Notes: generated by a model not told the origin, from the sequence alone. A stretch of 64,000 nucleotides of DNA from Collinsella sp. BG-O-102 (GCF_023656745.1 NZ_JAMOKO010000011.1:33473-97472); one strand, 5' to 3'. Positions 42,004 to 50,537 are shown, numbered from the stretch's first letter. Translations and numbers: made by a program.

Positions 42004-42922
42004 CACGCGCATCCTTATCGACGAGGCGAGACTCGGGCGTGTCCAAAAGCAGGACCGCATCGCCACGGGCGTGCTGACGGCAATCGTCGCCATCGTCATG
42101 CTCATCGTCGTCTCCATGGTGGCCTATATTCTGTTCGAGGGCATCTCGACGCTGTTCCAGCCGGGATTTCTCACGCAGCCCGCACGCGCCAACGGAACGC
42201 AGGGCGGCGTGCTCTACCAGCTGTTCGACTCGTTCTACCTACTGCTGATCACCTTAGGTATCTCGGTGCCCATCAGCCTGGGCGGCGCGGTCTTCCTGGT
42301 CGAGTACGCGCCGGACGGCCCCATCCGCGACATCGCCTCCACCGCCATCGAGACGCTGTCCTCGCTGCCCTCCATTGTCGTAGGCATGTTCGGCTTTCTG
42401 GTGTTCTCGGTGCAGCTGGGCTGGAAGTACTCCATCATCTCCGGCGCCGTCGCGCTCACCATGTTCAACATCCCCATCCTGGTGCGCGTGATTCAGCAGG
42501 CGCTCGAGGACGTGCCGCAGGCCCAGCGCGATGCGTGCCTGGCCATGGGCCTCACTCGCTGGGAGGCCACACTGCACATCCTGATTCCCGAGGCCATGCC
42601 CGCCATCGTGACCGGCATCGTGCTTTCGGCCGGCCGCGTGTTTGGCGAGGCCGCGGCGCTGCTCTTTACCTCGGGCATGAGCTCGCCGGTTCGCCTGAAC
42701 TTCTTGAGCTTTAACCTGTCGAGCCCCACCTGCGCCTGGAACGTGTTCCGTCCCGGCGAGTCGCTGGCCGTGCACATCTACAAGATCTATGGCGAGGGCA
42801 GCCCCGAGGCCCAGCAGATCGTCTGGGGCACCGCGGCACTGCTGATGATTTGCGTGCTGCTGTTTAACGTAGTCGCCCGTATCGTAGGCAAGCAACTGGC
42901 AAGGAGGATGACGGCCGAATGA
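41996..42922 (+). CDS. pstA: Phosphate ABC transporter permease PstA
   Basis: 308 residues from GTG 41996, overlapping the end of pstC by 8 bases and preceded by GAAGG. Six TM helices. The EAA loop is GLTRWEATLHILIPEAMPAIVTGIVLSAGRVFGEAAALLF near 182-221. The rest follows the PstA pattern, including YAPDGPIRDIASTAIETLSSLPSIVVGMFGFLVF near 100. Together with PstC it forms the membrane channel. Its stop overlaps the pstB start by 4 bases, ATGA. Confidence 0.95.
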   Translation: MASTRILIDEARLGRVQKQDRIATGVLTAIVAIVMLIVVSMVAYILFEGISTLFQPGFLTQPARANGTQGGVLYQLFDSFYLLLITLGISVPISLGGAVFLVEYAPDGPIRDIASTAIETLSSLPSIVVGMFGFLVFSVQLGWKYSIISGAVALTMFNIPILVRVIQQALEDVPQAQRDACLAMGLTRWEATLHILIPEAMPAIVTGIVLSAGRVFGEAAALLFTSGMSSPVRLNFLSFNLSSPTCAWNVFRPGESLAVHIYKIYGEGSPEAQQIVWGTAALLMICVLLFNVVARIVGKQLARRMTAE

Positions 42923-43791
42923 GCGAGATGAATGCGACGCCCGCAACCGAGGCGGCATCGTCCGACACCCAGGACTTTTTGTCGAGCGTGGGGGAGAGCG
43001 AGAAACGTGTTCGCGTGAGCGGCAAGGCCGTGAGCGACGAGGTCGTGGTCTCCACCAAGGACGTCAATGTGTACTATGGCGACCACCATGCGCTGCACAA
43101 TACGTCGCTCGACTTCCACAAGGGTGAGATCACGGCGCTCATCGGGCCTTCGGGCTGTGGCAAGTCGACCTTTTTGCGTAGCCTCAACCTAATGAATCGC
43201 GAGATTCGCGGTTGCCGCGTGGAGGGTGAGATCAACTACCGCGGGCGCAACGTGAACACCAAGACCGAGAACACCTACGAGCTGCGTCGGTCTATTGGCA
43301 TGGTGTTTCAGCAGCCCAATCCGTTCCGCAAGTCCATTCGCGACAACATCACCTTTGCGCCCAAGCGCCACGGCATCACCGACCGTGACGAGCTCGACCG
43401 CATGGTCGAGGAAAGTCTGCGCGGTGCCGCGCTGTGGGACGAGGTCAAAGACAAGCTCGACAAGAGCGCCTACGCGCTTTCGGGCGGTCAGCAGCAGCGT
43501 CTGTGCATTGCGCGCACGCTGGCGCTCAACCCCGACGTGATCCTGTTCGACGAGCCCTGCTCGGCGCTCGACCCCATCTCGACGTTGGCGATCGAGGACC
43601 TGATGTCGTCGATCGTTGCCGACCGTGCCATCGTCATCGTGACGCACAACATGGAGCAGGCGTCGCGCGTGTCCAACCGCACGGCGTTCTTCTACATGGG
43701 CGATATGGTCGAGTACGACGAGACCGACGAGATTTTCCAACGGCCCAAGGATAAGCGGCTGAATGATTACCTCACCGGTATGTTCTCCTAG
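42919..43791 (+). CDS. pstB: Phosphate ABC transporter ATP-binding protein PstB
   Basis: 290 residues. Walker A GPSGCGKST near 76, Q-loop VFQQPNPF near 129, signature LSGGQQQRLCIARTLALNPD near 186, Walker B ILFDEPCSALDPIS near 209 and the switch His in IVTHNMEQA near 241. An N-terminal extension of 45 residues (STPATEAA-type, Ser/Glu-rich) precedes the usual start of PstB; its role is unknown. Last gene of pstSCAB, with no phoU in the window after it, only a terminator. Powers phosphate import. Confidence 0.95.
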   Translation: MSEMNATPATEAASSDTQDFLSSVGESEKRVRVSGKAVSDEVVVSTKDVNVYYGDHHALHNTSLDFHKGEITALIGPSGCGKSTFLRSLNLMNREIRGCRVEGEINYRGRNVNTKTENTYELRRSIGMVFQQPNPFRKSIRDNITFAPKRHGITDRDELDRMVEESLRGAALWDEVKDKLDKSAYALSGGQQQRLCIARTLALNPDVILFDEPCSALDPISTLAIEDLMSSIVADRAIVIVTHNMEQASRVSNRTAFFYMGDMVEYDETDEIFQRPKDKRLNDYLTGMFS

Positions 43792-43846
43792 TCCGGGACA
43801 TGCTTGAGGCCCGCGGCGGCCACGGTTGTCGTGGGACTGATTGGAG

Positions 43847-43884
43847 AGGCGGGTCATCTCTTTTGCGAGATGGCCCGCCTTTTT
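43847..43884 (+). terminator. Terminator of the pst operon
   Basis: A 14-bp stem (AGGCGGGTCATCTC with GAGATGGCCCGCCT, one G-U) and a TTTTG tail, 56 bases after pstB. Confidence 0.9.
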
Positions 43885-43901
43885 GCTCTGCGACCGAAAC
43901 G

Positions 43902-43936
43902 ACCACCACAAAGGGGACAGGCACCTTCGTGGTGGT
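43902..43936. repeat. Short ACCACCACAAAGG inverted repeat, copy 1
   Basis: ACCACCACAAAGG (43902-43914) and CCTTCGTGGTGGT (43924-43936), one mismatch. An opposite-oriented copy is at 55028-55061, with the same GGGGACAGG-type loop. Confidence 0.6.
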
Positions 43937-43996
43937 TTGGGGTGGGGCTCGCTGCTATCATGGACAACGTTGAATTTCTACGAAGGAGCAGGGCAT

Positions 43997-45856
43997 ATGG
44001 CGATTCTTTTGGGATGCGATTCCATCAGCCTAGAGTTTCCCACCAAGCATATTTTCGATAGCGTGACGCTCGGCGTGGGCGAGGGCGACCGCATTGGTAT
44101 CGTCGGTAAAAACGGCGACGGCAAGTCGACGCTGCTGAGTGTACTCGCCGGCACGCTGGAACCCGACGACGGCCGCGTGACGCACCGCCGCGGCACGACG
44201 ATCGGTCTGCTCGGCCAAAAGGACAACCTGGTCGATACCGACACCGTGCATCATGCCGTCGTGGGCGACGCGCCCGAGTATGAGTGGGCGTCGAGTCCGC
44301 GTACGCGCCAGATTCTGGCCGGCCTCATCAGCGATGTGCCCTGGGAAGGCACAGTGGGCGAGCTTTCGGGCGGCCAGCGCCGTCGCGTGGACCTCGCGCG
44401 CCTGCTGATCGGCGACTACGACGTGCTCATGCTCGACGAGCCCACCAACCACCTGGACATGCGTACCATCAACTGGCTTGCGCGTCACTTAAAGGCCCGC
44501 TGGCAGCGCGGTCAGGGCGCGATGCTCGTGGTCACGCACGATCGCTGGTTCTTGGACGAGGTCTGCACCAGCATGTGGGAGGTCCACGACGGCCAGGTCG
44601 ATCCCTTCGAGGGCGGCTACTCGGCATACATCCTGCAGCGCGTGGAGCGCGACCGCATGGCCGCCGTCACCGAGGAGCGCCGCCGCAACATGGCGCGCAA
44701 GGAGCTCGCGTGGCTGAGCCGCGGCGCCCAGGCCCGTTCCACCAAGCCCAAGTTTCGCGTGGATGCCGCTCGCGAGCTGATCGCCGACGTGCCGCCCGTG
44801 CGTGACGAGCTGGAGCTCAAGCGCCTGGCCGTGAGCCGCCTGGGCAAGCAGGTTATCGATGTGGTCGACGTGGACGCCGGCTATGCGGATGCCGATGGCA
44901 CGTCCAAACAGGTGCTCACCGATGTGACCTGGCTCATCGGCGCGGGCGACCGCTATGGTCTTTTGGGCGAGAACGGCGCCGGCAAGTCGACGCTGCTCGA
45001 CGTGATCCAGGGCAAGATCGCGCCCCTGCGCGGTCGCGTGAAGATTGGCCAGACGGTGCGCTTTGGCGTGCTGTCGCAGCAGCTCGAAGAGCTCGAGCCC
45101 TACATGGGCGACACGATCCGCGAGGTGCTCAGCAACTATAAGAAGTACTACGTCATCGACGGCAAGGAGACTTCGCCCGAGAAGCTCTGCGAGCGTCTGG
45201 GCTTTACGACGCAGCAGCTCTGGAGCCGCATCGGCGATCTTTCGGGCGGCCAGCGCCGTCGCCTGTCGCTGCTGCTGACAATCCTGGACGAGCCCAACGT
45301 GCTCATCCTGGACGAGCCCGGCAACGACCTCGATACCGACATGCTGGCGATTGTCGAGGATCTGCTCGACGGCTGGCCTGGCACGCTGATCCTAGTGACG
45401 CACGACCGTTTCCTCATGGAGCGCGTGACCGACCAGCAGTGGGCGCTGCTCGACGGCCACCTGACGCATATGCCCGGCGGCGTGGATCAGTACCTGCGCC
45501 TGTGCAACGCCACCGCCGAGGGCGAGCCCGTGGGCGCGCCGAGCGCCAAGACCGGCACGTTCGACACCGGCGCCGCAGCGGTTGCGGCCGAAAAGCCCAA
45601 GACGAGCGGGCAGCCCAATGGCCTTTCCAACGCCGAACGCCAGAAGCTTCGCCGCGAGGTGAGTTCGCTCGAGCGCAAGATGGAGACGCAGCGCGCTCGC
45701 GTGGAGGAGGCCGAGGCCGCCATGGCCCAGGTCGATCCCACCAACTACACGGCGCTGGGCGAGCAGCAGGCAAAGATCGACGAGGCCCACGCCGCCATGG
45801 ACGAGCTGGAGATGGCGTGGCTCGAGGCGAGCGAAAAGCTCGAGGGCGAGGAGTAG
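43997..45856 (+). CDS. ABC-F family ATPase (Uup-like)
   Basis: 619 residues from ATG 43997 (AAGGAGC); the upstream frame has no site. Soluble twin-ATPase of the ABC-F class, which act on ribosomes or, for Uup, on replication/translation stress. Domain 1: GKNGDGKST near 37, LSGGQRRRVDLARLL near 128 and LDEPTNHLD near 152. Domain 2: GENGAGKST near 330, LSGGQRRRLSLLLTILDEP near 417 and LDEPGNDLDTD near 441. A C-terminal coiled-coil (about 540-619) as in Uup follows a Gly/Ala-rich linker. No TM segments. It shares its direction with the HAD gene 6 bases later. Confidence 0.92.
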   Translation: MAILLGCDSISLEFPTKHIFDSVTLGVGEGDRIGIVGKNGDGKSTLLSVLAGTLEPDDGRVTHRRGTTIGLLGQKDNLVDTDTVHHAVVGDAPEYEWASSPRTRQILAGLISDVPWEGTVGELSGGQRRRVDLARLLIGDYDVLMLDEPTNHLDMRTINWLARHLKARWQRGQGAMLVVTHDRWFLDEVCTSMWEVHDGQVDPFEGGYSAYILQRVERDRMAAVTEERRRNMARKELAWLSRGAQARSTKPKFRVDAARELIADVPPVRDELELKRLAVSRLGKQVIDVVDVDAGYADADGTSKQVLTDVTWLIGAGDRYGLLGENGAGKSTLLDVIQGKIAPLRGRVKIGQTVRFGVLSQQLEELEPYMGDTIREVLSNYKKYYVIDGKETSPEKLCERLGFTTQQLWSRIGDLSGGQRRRLSLLLTILDEPNVLILDEPGNDLDTDMLAIVEDLLDGWPGTLILVTHDRFLMERVTDQQWALLDGHLTHMPGGVDQYLRLCNATAEGEPVGAPSAKTGTFDTGAAAVAAEKPKTSGQPNGLSNAERQKLRREVSSLERKMETQRARVEEAEAAMAQVDPTNYTALGEQQAKIDEAHAAMDELEMAWLEASEKLEGEE

Positions 45857-45862
45857 ACGAGG

Positions 45863-46633
45863 ATGATCGGGGCCGCGTTTTTCGATATCGACGGCACGCT
45901 GCTGAGCTTTAAGACCCACCGGATTCCGGCGTCGGCGCAGCAGGTGCTCGACAGCTTTCACGAGCAGGGGATTGCGTGCGTGATCGCTACGGGCCGTCCG
46001 ACCTACCAGATGCCGGACTGGCTGTTCGACCTTGGCTGGGATGCGTACATTACGCTTTCGGGTCAGCATTGCTTTGATGCCAGTGGTGTTTACCGCAGCT
46101 GCCCGATCGATCCGGACGATGTTGCGGTGATCGTGGACCAGGTGGCTCAGGGGCGTTACGACTCGCTGTGCATGCAGGGCGAGAATTCGTTTGTGAACCG
46201 CCTGTCCGAGCGCGTGGTGACGGCCGGTAGCAACGCGGGAATCGTCTACCACGAGGAGCCGTTTGAGCGCGCCTTTGACGCACCGGTCTACCAGTTCTGC
46301 GCCTTTGTGGACCCGGCCGACGAGCATATCGTGACTGATGCCGTGTCGCATTCGCTCACCACGCGCTGGTGCGATCTGTTCTGCGATATTATTCCCGCTA
46401 ACGGCGGCAAGGACCTGGGCGTGGCGGCGACGCTGGAGCGCTTGGGCATCGACGCGAGCGAGGCGATCGCCTTTGGCGATGGCGAGAACGACCTGTCGAT
46501 GTTCTCGGCCGTGGGCACAAGTGTGGCCATGGGCAACGCGCAGGATACCGTGAAGGCCGCGGCGACCTACGTTACGACCGCCGTAGACGACGACGGGATC
46601 TACAACGCCGCAAAGCACTTTGGACTGCTGTAG
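45863..46633 (+). CDS. Cof-type HAD hydrolase
   Basis: 256 residues. Sugar or nucleotide phosphate phosphatase of the Cof/IIB type. HAD motif I FFDIDGTLLSF near 6, motif II VIATGRPTYQM near 39, and motif IV FGDGENDLSMF near 210 with the C-terminal cap helices in between. The late VAMGNAQDTVKAAATYVTTAVDDDGI segment is the Cof C-terminal signature. GAGGAG lies 9 bases before the ATG. It is 6 bases after the ABC-F gene, so the pair shares a transcript, but I see no functional link. Substrate unknown. Confidence 0.93.
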   Translation: MIGAAFFDIDGTLLSFKTHRIPASAQQVLDSFHEQGIACVIATGRPTYQMPDWLFDLGWDAYITLSGQHCFDASGVYRSCPIDPDDVAVIVDQVAQGRYDSLCMQGENSFVNRLSERVVTAGSNAGIVYHEEPFERAFDAPVYQFCAFVDPADEHIVTDAVSHSLTTRWCDLFCDIIPANGGKDLGVAATLERLGIDASEAIAFGDGENDLSMFSAVGTSVAMGNAQDTVKAAATYVTTAVDDDGIYNAAKHFGLL

Positions 46634-46647
46634 CTGCGGACCTGGCA

Positions 46648-46690
46648 GTTGGGGACGTTCCTTTTGTGCCGGCACTTGGGGACACTCCTT
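46648..46690. repeat. Two TTGGGGAC repeat cores
   Basis: GTTGGGGACGTTCC at 46648-46661 and CACTTGGGGACACTCCTT at 46673-46690, the same words as in the repeats at 30371 and 33514-33645. Here they are not arranged as a long perfect stem, so this may be a decayed copy. Confidence 0.5.
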
Positions 46691-46736
46691 GCGGGGCGCC
46701 CCCATTTTGTTTTCATCCCGCACGTTTTGTGAAACG

Positions 46737-46818
46737 CGGCTAACTTTTAGGCAAAGTAGTAAGACATGGGCAACTTTTGCGGTAAAGTTAGCCGTGGAAA
46801 GTATCCAAAGGCTAACTA
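46737..46818 (+). promoter_or_regulatory. Operator region of the DtxR-type regulator gene
   Basis: CGGCTAACTTT at 46737-46747 and its inverse AAAGTTAGCCG at 46784-46794 form an 11-base inverted repeat, with a third GGCTAACT half-site near 46810. The first contains the near-palindrome GGCTAACTTTTAGGC. The placing just before the start of a DtxR/MntR gene suggests autoregulation. Confidence 0.5.
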
Positions 46819-46841
46819 GCAAGCATCGCGAAAGGCGGCCC

Positions 46842-47231
46842 ATGGCCCTGCGTGAATCTGGAGAAGACTATCTCGAATCTATTTATGTGCTCTCGGAGCG
46901 CCAGGGCGTCGTTCGCTCGATTGACGTTGCCGAATACCTGGGCGTGACCAAGGCGAGCGTCTCTAAAGCCATGGCGACGCTGGAGAACAGCGGCTATGTC
47001 GAAATGGGCAAGCGCGACGTTCATCTGACGGAGCGTGGTCTGGAGGTCGCTCGCCAAATGTGGGAGCGCCACTGCTTTTTCGTGGGGCTGCTGGAGGATG
47101 CGGGTGTTTCGGCGGATGTCGCGTCGCAAGAGGGCTGCCACATGGAGCACTGCCTGAGTGAGGAGAGCTTCGAGAAGCTGAGGGCGATGCTCGCCAGGGA
47201 AGAGACGTCGAACTCAGCAACGGAATCCTAA
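46842..47231 (+). CDS. DtxR/MntR-family metal-dependent repressor
   Basis: 129 residues from ATG 46842 (AAAGG). Two-domain iron/manganese sensors of this family bind DNA when loaded. The N-terminal winged helix is clear (ESGEDYLESIYVLSERQGVV, then SIDVAEYLGVTKASVSKAMATLENSGYV), and the metal/dimer helices follow: ERHCFFVGLLEDAGVSADVASQEGCHMEHCLSEES near 78-112 with a Cys-His-Glu-His set. No SH3 domain, so it is MntR/SirR-like in size. The inverted repeat upstream is the candidate operator. It may also control the metal transporters in the window. Confidence 0.92.
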   Translation: MALRESGEDYLESIYVLSERQGVVRSIDVAEYLGVTKASVSKAMATLENSGYVEMGKRDVHLTERGLEVARQMWERHCFFVGLLEDAGVSADVASQEGCHMEHCLSEESFEKLRAMLAREETSNSATES

Positions 47232-47508
47232 CAGGTCCCCAGTAGCGCGGAGTTCGCGCAAAGCGCGAACCAGCGAAAGGGGGATAGGGGATACGAATAA
47301 CAACGAGTCCGACGCAGTCCAAAGTGGAGCAATCGGTGCGCGACGCCACCACAGCTGAGCTATCTCTGCGTTCCCAAAGAGGCGCGCCTCCCGCGCCGGA
47401 ACGGCGCGGGACAGCGACCGGGACCAGTGGCCCCACCAACTAAGCCCAACTCAGACAAGGAACCCCGCCAGCAAGCGATGCCCAAGAACCGCCAGCGATG
47501 TCACCGCA
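47232..47508. other. Gap with hairpin and decayed tRNA-like sequence
   Basis: No ORF here is credible. An 8-bp hairpin (GTTCGCGC/GCGCGAAC) at 47252-47270 may end the regulator transcript. On the minus strand 47290-47372 faintly resembles a tRNA (GATAGCTCAGCTGTGG and ATTCGTATCCCC), but arms do not pair properly. Confidence 0.35.
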
Positions 47509-47637
47509 GGCCGGGGCCGGGCTTGGTTTTGAAAACATTCCGCAGACCAGAAGTGCCCCCGTTCGTAGCTCCGAAGGAGCAGAACGGGGGCACTTCATTG
47601 GTCGAGGACGTTTTCAAAACCAAGCCCGGCCCCGGCC
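47509..47637. repeat. Large nested inverted repeat (129 bases)
   Basis: Perfect 28-base outer arms (47509-47536 and 47610-47637) containing GGCCGGGGCCGGGC. They enclose perfect 14-base arms AAGTGCCCCCGTTC (47551-47564) and inverse (47582-47595), a GCTCC/GGAGC tip with loop GAA, and a GACCA/TGGTC pair in the joint. Nearly the whole 129 bases fold on themselves. The element lies 16 bases from the ATPase stop. It could be a strong bidirectional terminator or a mobile palindrome. Confidence 0.85.
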
Positions 47638-47653
47638 GGAGGGACCACGAGTG

Positions 47654-49606
47654 CTACAGGTTCTTGACACCCATCGCGCGCATGGCGTTCAGGATGGCGA
47701 TGATCGCCACGCCCACGTCGCCAAAGACGGCAAGCCACATATTGGCGATGCCGAGCGCCGCAAGCACTAAAATCAGCAGCTTAATACCCAGCGCAAAGAT
47801 GATGTTCTGCCAGACAATCGACATGGTCTTGCGCGCCACGCGGATCGCGCGGGAGATGTTGGACGGCTTGTCGTCCATGAGCACGACGTCGGCAGCCTCA
47901 ATTGCGGCGTCCGAGCCCATGGCGCCCATGGCAATGCCAACGTCTGCGCGGGTGAGCACGGGTGCGTCGTTGATGCCGTCACCGACAAAGGCGAGCTTGC
48001 CCTTGCCGCCCTCGGTTGCAAGCAGCGCCTCGACGCGCTCGACCTTATCGCCTGGCATGAGCTGCGCGTAAAACTCGTCGAGCCCCAGCTGCTTGGCCAC
48101 AGACGCCGCAACCTCCTCGCGGTCGCCCGTGAGCATGACGGTGCGTTTGACGCCGGCAGCGTGCAAGTCGCGAATCGCCTGCTCGGCATCGGCCTTTATG
48201 GTGTCGGCAATTACGATATGGCCGGCGTACGTGTCATCGACCAGTATATGGAGGATCGTACCGACGACCTCGCAATTGGGAGCGTCGATACCGGCCGCAG
48301 CAAGCATCTTGGCATTGCCGACGACGACGCGCTTGCCGTCGATGGTTGCCGTGAAACCGTGACCCGCGACATTGGCGGAGTCGCTCACGCGATTCTGGTC
48401 GAGCTCACCCTGGTAGGCGGCACGTATGGACCGTGCGATGGGGTGGTCGGAGAACGACTCGGCGAGGGCTGCGACCTCAAGCAACGATTGCTCGGTATAG
48501 CCTGCCTCGGGGTGTACCTCGACCACTGAGAACGTGCCGTTGGTGAGCGTGCCGGTTTTGTCGAAAACGACGGTGACCACATCGGCGAGCGTCTCGAGGT
48601 AGTTGGAGCCCTTGATGAGGACACCCAGCTTGGATGCGCCGCCGATGCCGCCAAAGAAGCTGAGCGGCACGCTAATCACGAGTGCGCACGGGCAGCTGAC
48701 GACCAGGAAGGTCAGGCCGCGCAGGATCCAATCGGACCAGGCGCCGGTGACCAGGCCGCCGCCGAGCGCGAGTACCGCGGCCGCGCCGGTGACAACGGGC
48801 GTGTAAACGCGGGCGAAGCGCGTGATGAAGTTCTCGGTACGTGCCTTCTTTTCGCTGGCGTTTTCCACGAGTTCCAGGACGCGTGCGACGGTGGACTCGC
48901 CAAAGGGCTTGGTGGTGCGCACGTGGATGAGACCCGTCATGTTGATGCAGCCGCTGATGATATCGTCTCCGGTTTTGGCCGGGCGGGGGACCGACTCGCC
49001 GGTAAGGGCGGCGGTATCGAGCTGCGTCTCGCCTTCGACGATGACGCCGTCGATGGGCACGCGCTCGCCGGGCTTGACGACGATGACGGTGCCGACGGCG
49101 ATGTCATCGGGGGAGACCTGCTCGAGTGTGCCGTCGGCTTGCTCAACGTTGGCGTAGTCGGGGGCGATGTCCATCATGGCGCTGATCGATTTGCGGCTCT
49201 TGCCCACGGCGTAGGCCTGGAACAGCTCGCCGACCTGATAGAACAGCATGACAGCGGCGCCTTCGGCCATGTGCGGGTCGGTGTCGGGGAAGAGCACCAT
49301 GGCAAATGCGCCGATGGTCGCGACCGCCATGAGGAAGCTTTCGTCGAAGGCTTTGCCGCGGCGGATGTTGTTGTATGCCTTTTGGAGCACGTCGTAGCCG
49401 GCAATTAAAAACGGCACGAGGAACAGCACGAAACTGGCGTAGACGTTGCCGGGCTCCCCAAATGCGATAGTGAGAGCTCCGAGCTCGTCGAGGGCATAAA
49501 CAACGGCAAAAATGCCTAGCGCTACCAGGATACGGTTGCGCTTATGCTCAAGGGACTCTTTCTTCTTACGCTTCTTCTTTTTCTTCTTGGGATCGGCGGT
49601 TGCCAT
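47654..49606 (-). CDS. P1B-type heavy-metal ATPase (Zn/Cd exporter, CadA/ZntA-like)
   Basis: 650 residues. P-type pump exporting zinc/cadmium/lead. The start is a Lys-rich tail (KKKKKKRKKKES) and lacks an HMA domain. TM6 holds the CPC motif VVSCPCALVISVP near 309, then the phosphorylation motif VFDKTGTLTNG near 347, the HP motif SDHPIA near 390, MLTGDREE near 510, and GDGINDAPVL near 560. GGGAGG lies before the start. The stand-alone HMA gene and ArsR regulator are upstream on the same strand, and a matching operator lies 24 bases from the start codon, so metal should induce this gene. Confidence 0.95.
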   Translation of the reverse strand: MATADPKKKKKKRKKKESLEHKRNRILVALGIFAVVYALDELGALTIAFGEPGNVYASFVLFLVPFLIAGYDVLQKAYNNIRRGKAFDESFLMAVATIGAFAMVLFPDTDPHMAEGAAVMLFYQVGELFQAYAVGKSRKSISAMMDIAPDYANVEQADGTLEQVSPDDIAVGTVIVVKPGERVPIDGVIVEGETQLDTAALTGESVPRPAKTGDDIISGCINMTGLIHVRTTKPFGESTVARVLELVENASEKKARTENFITRFARVYTPVVTGAAAVLALGGGLVTGAWSDWILRGLTFLVVSCPCALVISVPLSFFGGIGGASKLGVLIKGSNYLETLADVVTVVFDKTGTLTNGTFSVVEVHPEAGYTEQSLLEVAALAESFSDHPIARSIRAAYQGELDQNRVSDSANVAGHGFTATIDGKRVVVGNAKMLAAAGIDAPNCEVVGTILHILVDDTYAGHIVIADTIKADAEQAIRDLHAAGVKRTVMLTGDREEVAASVAKQLGLDEFYAQLMPGDKVERVEALLATEGGKGKLAFVGDGINDAPVLTRADVGIAMGAMGSDAAIEAADVVLMDDKPSNISRAIRVARKTMSIVWQNIIFALGIKLLILVLAALGIANMWLAVFGDVGVAIIAILNAMRAMGVKNL

Positions 49607-49629
49607 GATTCAATCCTCCCATTTGAATG

Positions 49630-49649
49630 TATGAACACTCGCTCATATA
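49630..49649 (-). promoter_or_regulatory. ArsR/SmtB operator before the ATPase gene
   Basis: TATGAACACTCGCTCATATA is a close match to both sites in the ArsR upstream region (ATGAACATGCGCTCATAT, 50373-50390). It lies 24 bases from the ATPase start, which fits repression by the ArsR protein. Confidence 0.7.
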
Positions 49650-49661
49650 ATTTCGCGAGCA

Positions 49662-49684
49662 AAGGCCGCGGCAAGCGCGGCCTT
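49662..49684 (-). terminator. Hairpin between HMA and ATPase genes
   Basis: AAGGCCGCG pairs with CGCGGCCTT around GCAAG, 9 bp. It lies 22 bases after the HMA-protein stop and beside the ATPase operator, so the ATPase probably has its own promoter. No U-run follows. Confidence 0.5.
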
Positions 49685-49705
49685 GCGGGTTGGCGTAAAC
49701 CTGGG

Positions 49706-49924
49706 CTAGAGAATGATCTCGCAGTCCGGCTCGGCGTCGGCGGTGAACTCCACAACGCGGTCGAGGACCTCGTCGAACTCGGCTTCATCGGCCTCGAGCG
49801 TTAGCTTCTGGGTCATAAAGTTGACCGAAACGGACTTGACGCCCTCGAGCTTGGCCAGCTCGTCCTGAAGCTTACGCGCGCAGTTGGCGCAGTCGATCTC
49901 ATCGAGCTTAAACTGCTTTTTCAT
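49706..49924 (-). CDS. Stand-alone HMA-domain metal-binding protein
   Basis: 72 residues, an entire heavy-metal-associated domain: FKLDEIDCANCARKLQDELA at the N-terminus with the CxxC pair (residues 12 and 15), GVKSVSVNFMTQKLTLEAD, then a helix and acidic tail (ADAEPDCEIIL). Such proteins carry a soft metal to the ATPase or store it. The two Cys at this position and the Asp before them suit Zn/Cd as well as Cu. It takes the place of the N-terminal domain missing from the neighbouring ATPase. GGAAAGGA lies upstream of the start. Confidence 0.9.
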   Translation of the reverse strand: MKKQFKLDEIDCANCARKLQDELAKLEGVKSVSVNFMTQKLTLEADEAEFDEVLDRVVEFTADAEPDCEIIL

Positions 49925-49987
49925 GGTGGGTTCCTTTCCCTGTATTTGCGGCTTGGGTGCAGGCCGCGCTGGTACCGTGGTTAGTCG

Positions 49988-50356
49988 CTATTCGCAGATG
50001 TGGCTCATGCCCTGGTTGAGCATGGTGTAGACGTGGTCGTCGGCGAGCGAGTATAGGATATTGCGCCCGTCGCGCCGGAATTTAACCAGGTGCGACTGCT
50101 TGAGTGTACGCAGCTGGTGCGACACCGCGGACTGCGAGGTTTCGGTCGCTTCGGCGATGTCTGCCACGCAGAGCTCGCGGCCCATGAGGGCATAGAGGAT
50201 CTTGATGCGCGTGGTGTCGCTGAAGACCTTGAACAGGTCGGCGAGGTCGTAGAGAAGCTCCTCGTCGGGAAGGTCCTCGGGCGAGCAGGTGGTGGGGATG
50301 TCGGGCACGATGGTGGTGTCGATGCTGGACTTTATTTCATCAGCGGGATCGCTCAT
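49988..50356 (-). CDS. ArsR/SmtB-family metal sensor repressor
   Basis: 122 residues. Winged-helix repressor: LFKVFSDTTRIKILYALMGR near 43-62, SQSAVSHQLRTLKQSHLVKFRRDGRNILYSLAD near 75-106. Metal ligands typical of the Zn/Cd subgroup are present: Cys in ELCVADIAE at the alpha3 position, an N-terminal TTCSPED Cys, and DHVYTMLNQGMSHICE in the alpha5 helix. Two palindromic operators precede it and a third the ATPase, forming a self-regulated Zn/Cd efflux module. The start follows GAAAGGA. Zn versus Cd preference is not decidable. Confidence 0.93.
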   Translation of the reverse strand: MSDPADEIKSSIDTTIVPDIPTTCSPEDLPDEELLYDLADLFKVFSDTTRIKILYALMGRELCVADIAEATETSQSAVSHQLRTLKQSHLVKFRRDGRNILYSLADDHVYTMLNQGMSHICE

Positions 50357-50369
50357 CGCAATATCCTTT

Positions 50370-50426
50370 CATATGAACATGCGCTCATATAACTTACTTC
50401 CGAGTATATGAGCGCATGTTCATATG
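50370..50426 (-). promoter_or_regulatory. Paired ArsR operator before the regulator gene
   Basis: Two 21-base inverted copies (50370-50390, 50406-50426) around a 15-base spacer; each is itself a near-palindrome of the form ATATGA-N8-TCATAT, as in smt/cad operators. They overlap the likely promoter of the ArsR gene, giving autoregulation. Confidence 0.8.
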
Positions 50427-50537
50427 TCAATATATATTTGTGAAATATTTTGCTATCGAATGGCCCTAGTGGCGGCTAAGGGCATCGATGGGCTCGGATA
50501 AGGCCGCCGATGCCAACGTGGATACCTTAGCGACGTG

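Noticed and set aside
47290..47372. Minus-strand sequence resembling a tRNA (GATAGCTCAGCTG and ATTCGTATCCCC)
   Set aside because: D-arm and T-arm do not pair, no proper anticodon loop or 3' acceptor stem; at best a decayed remnant.
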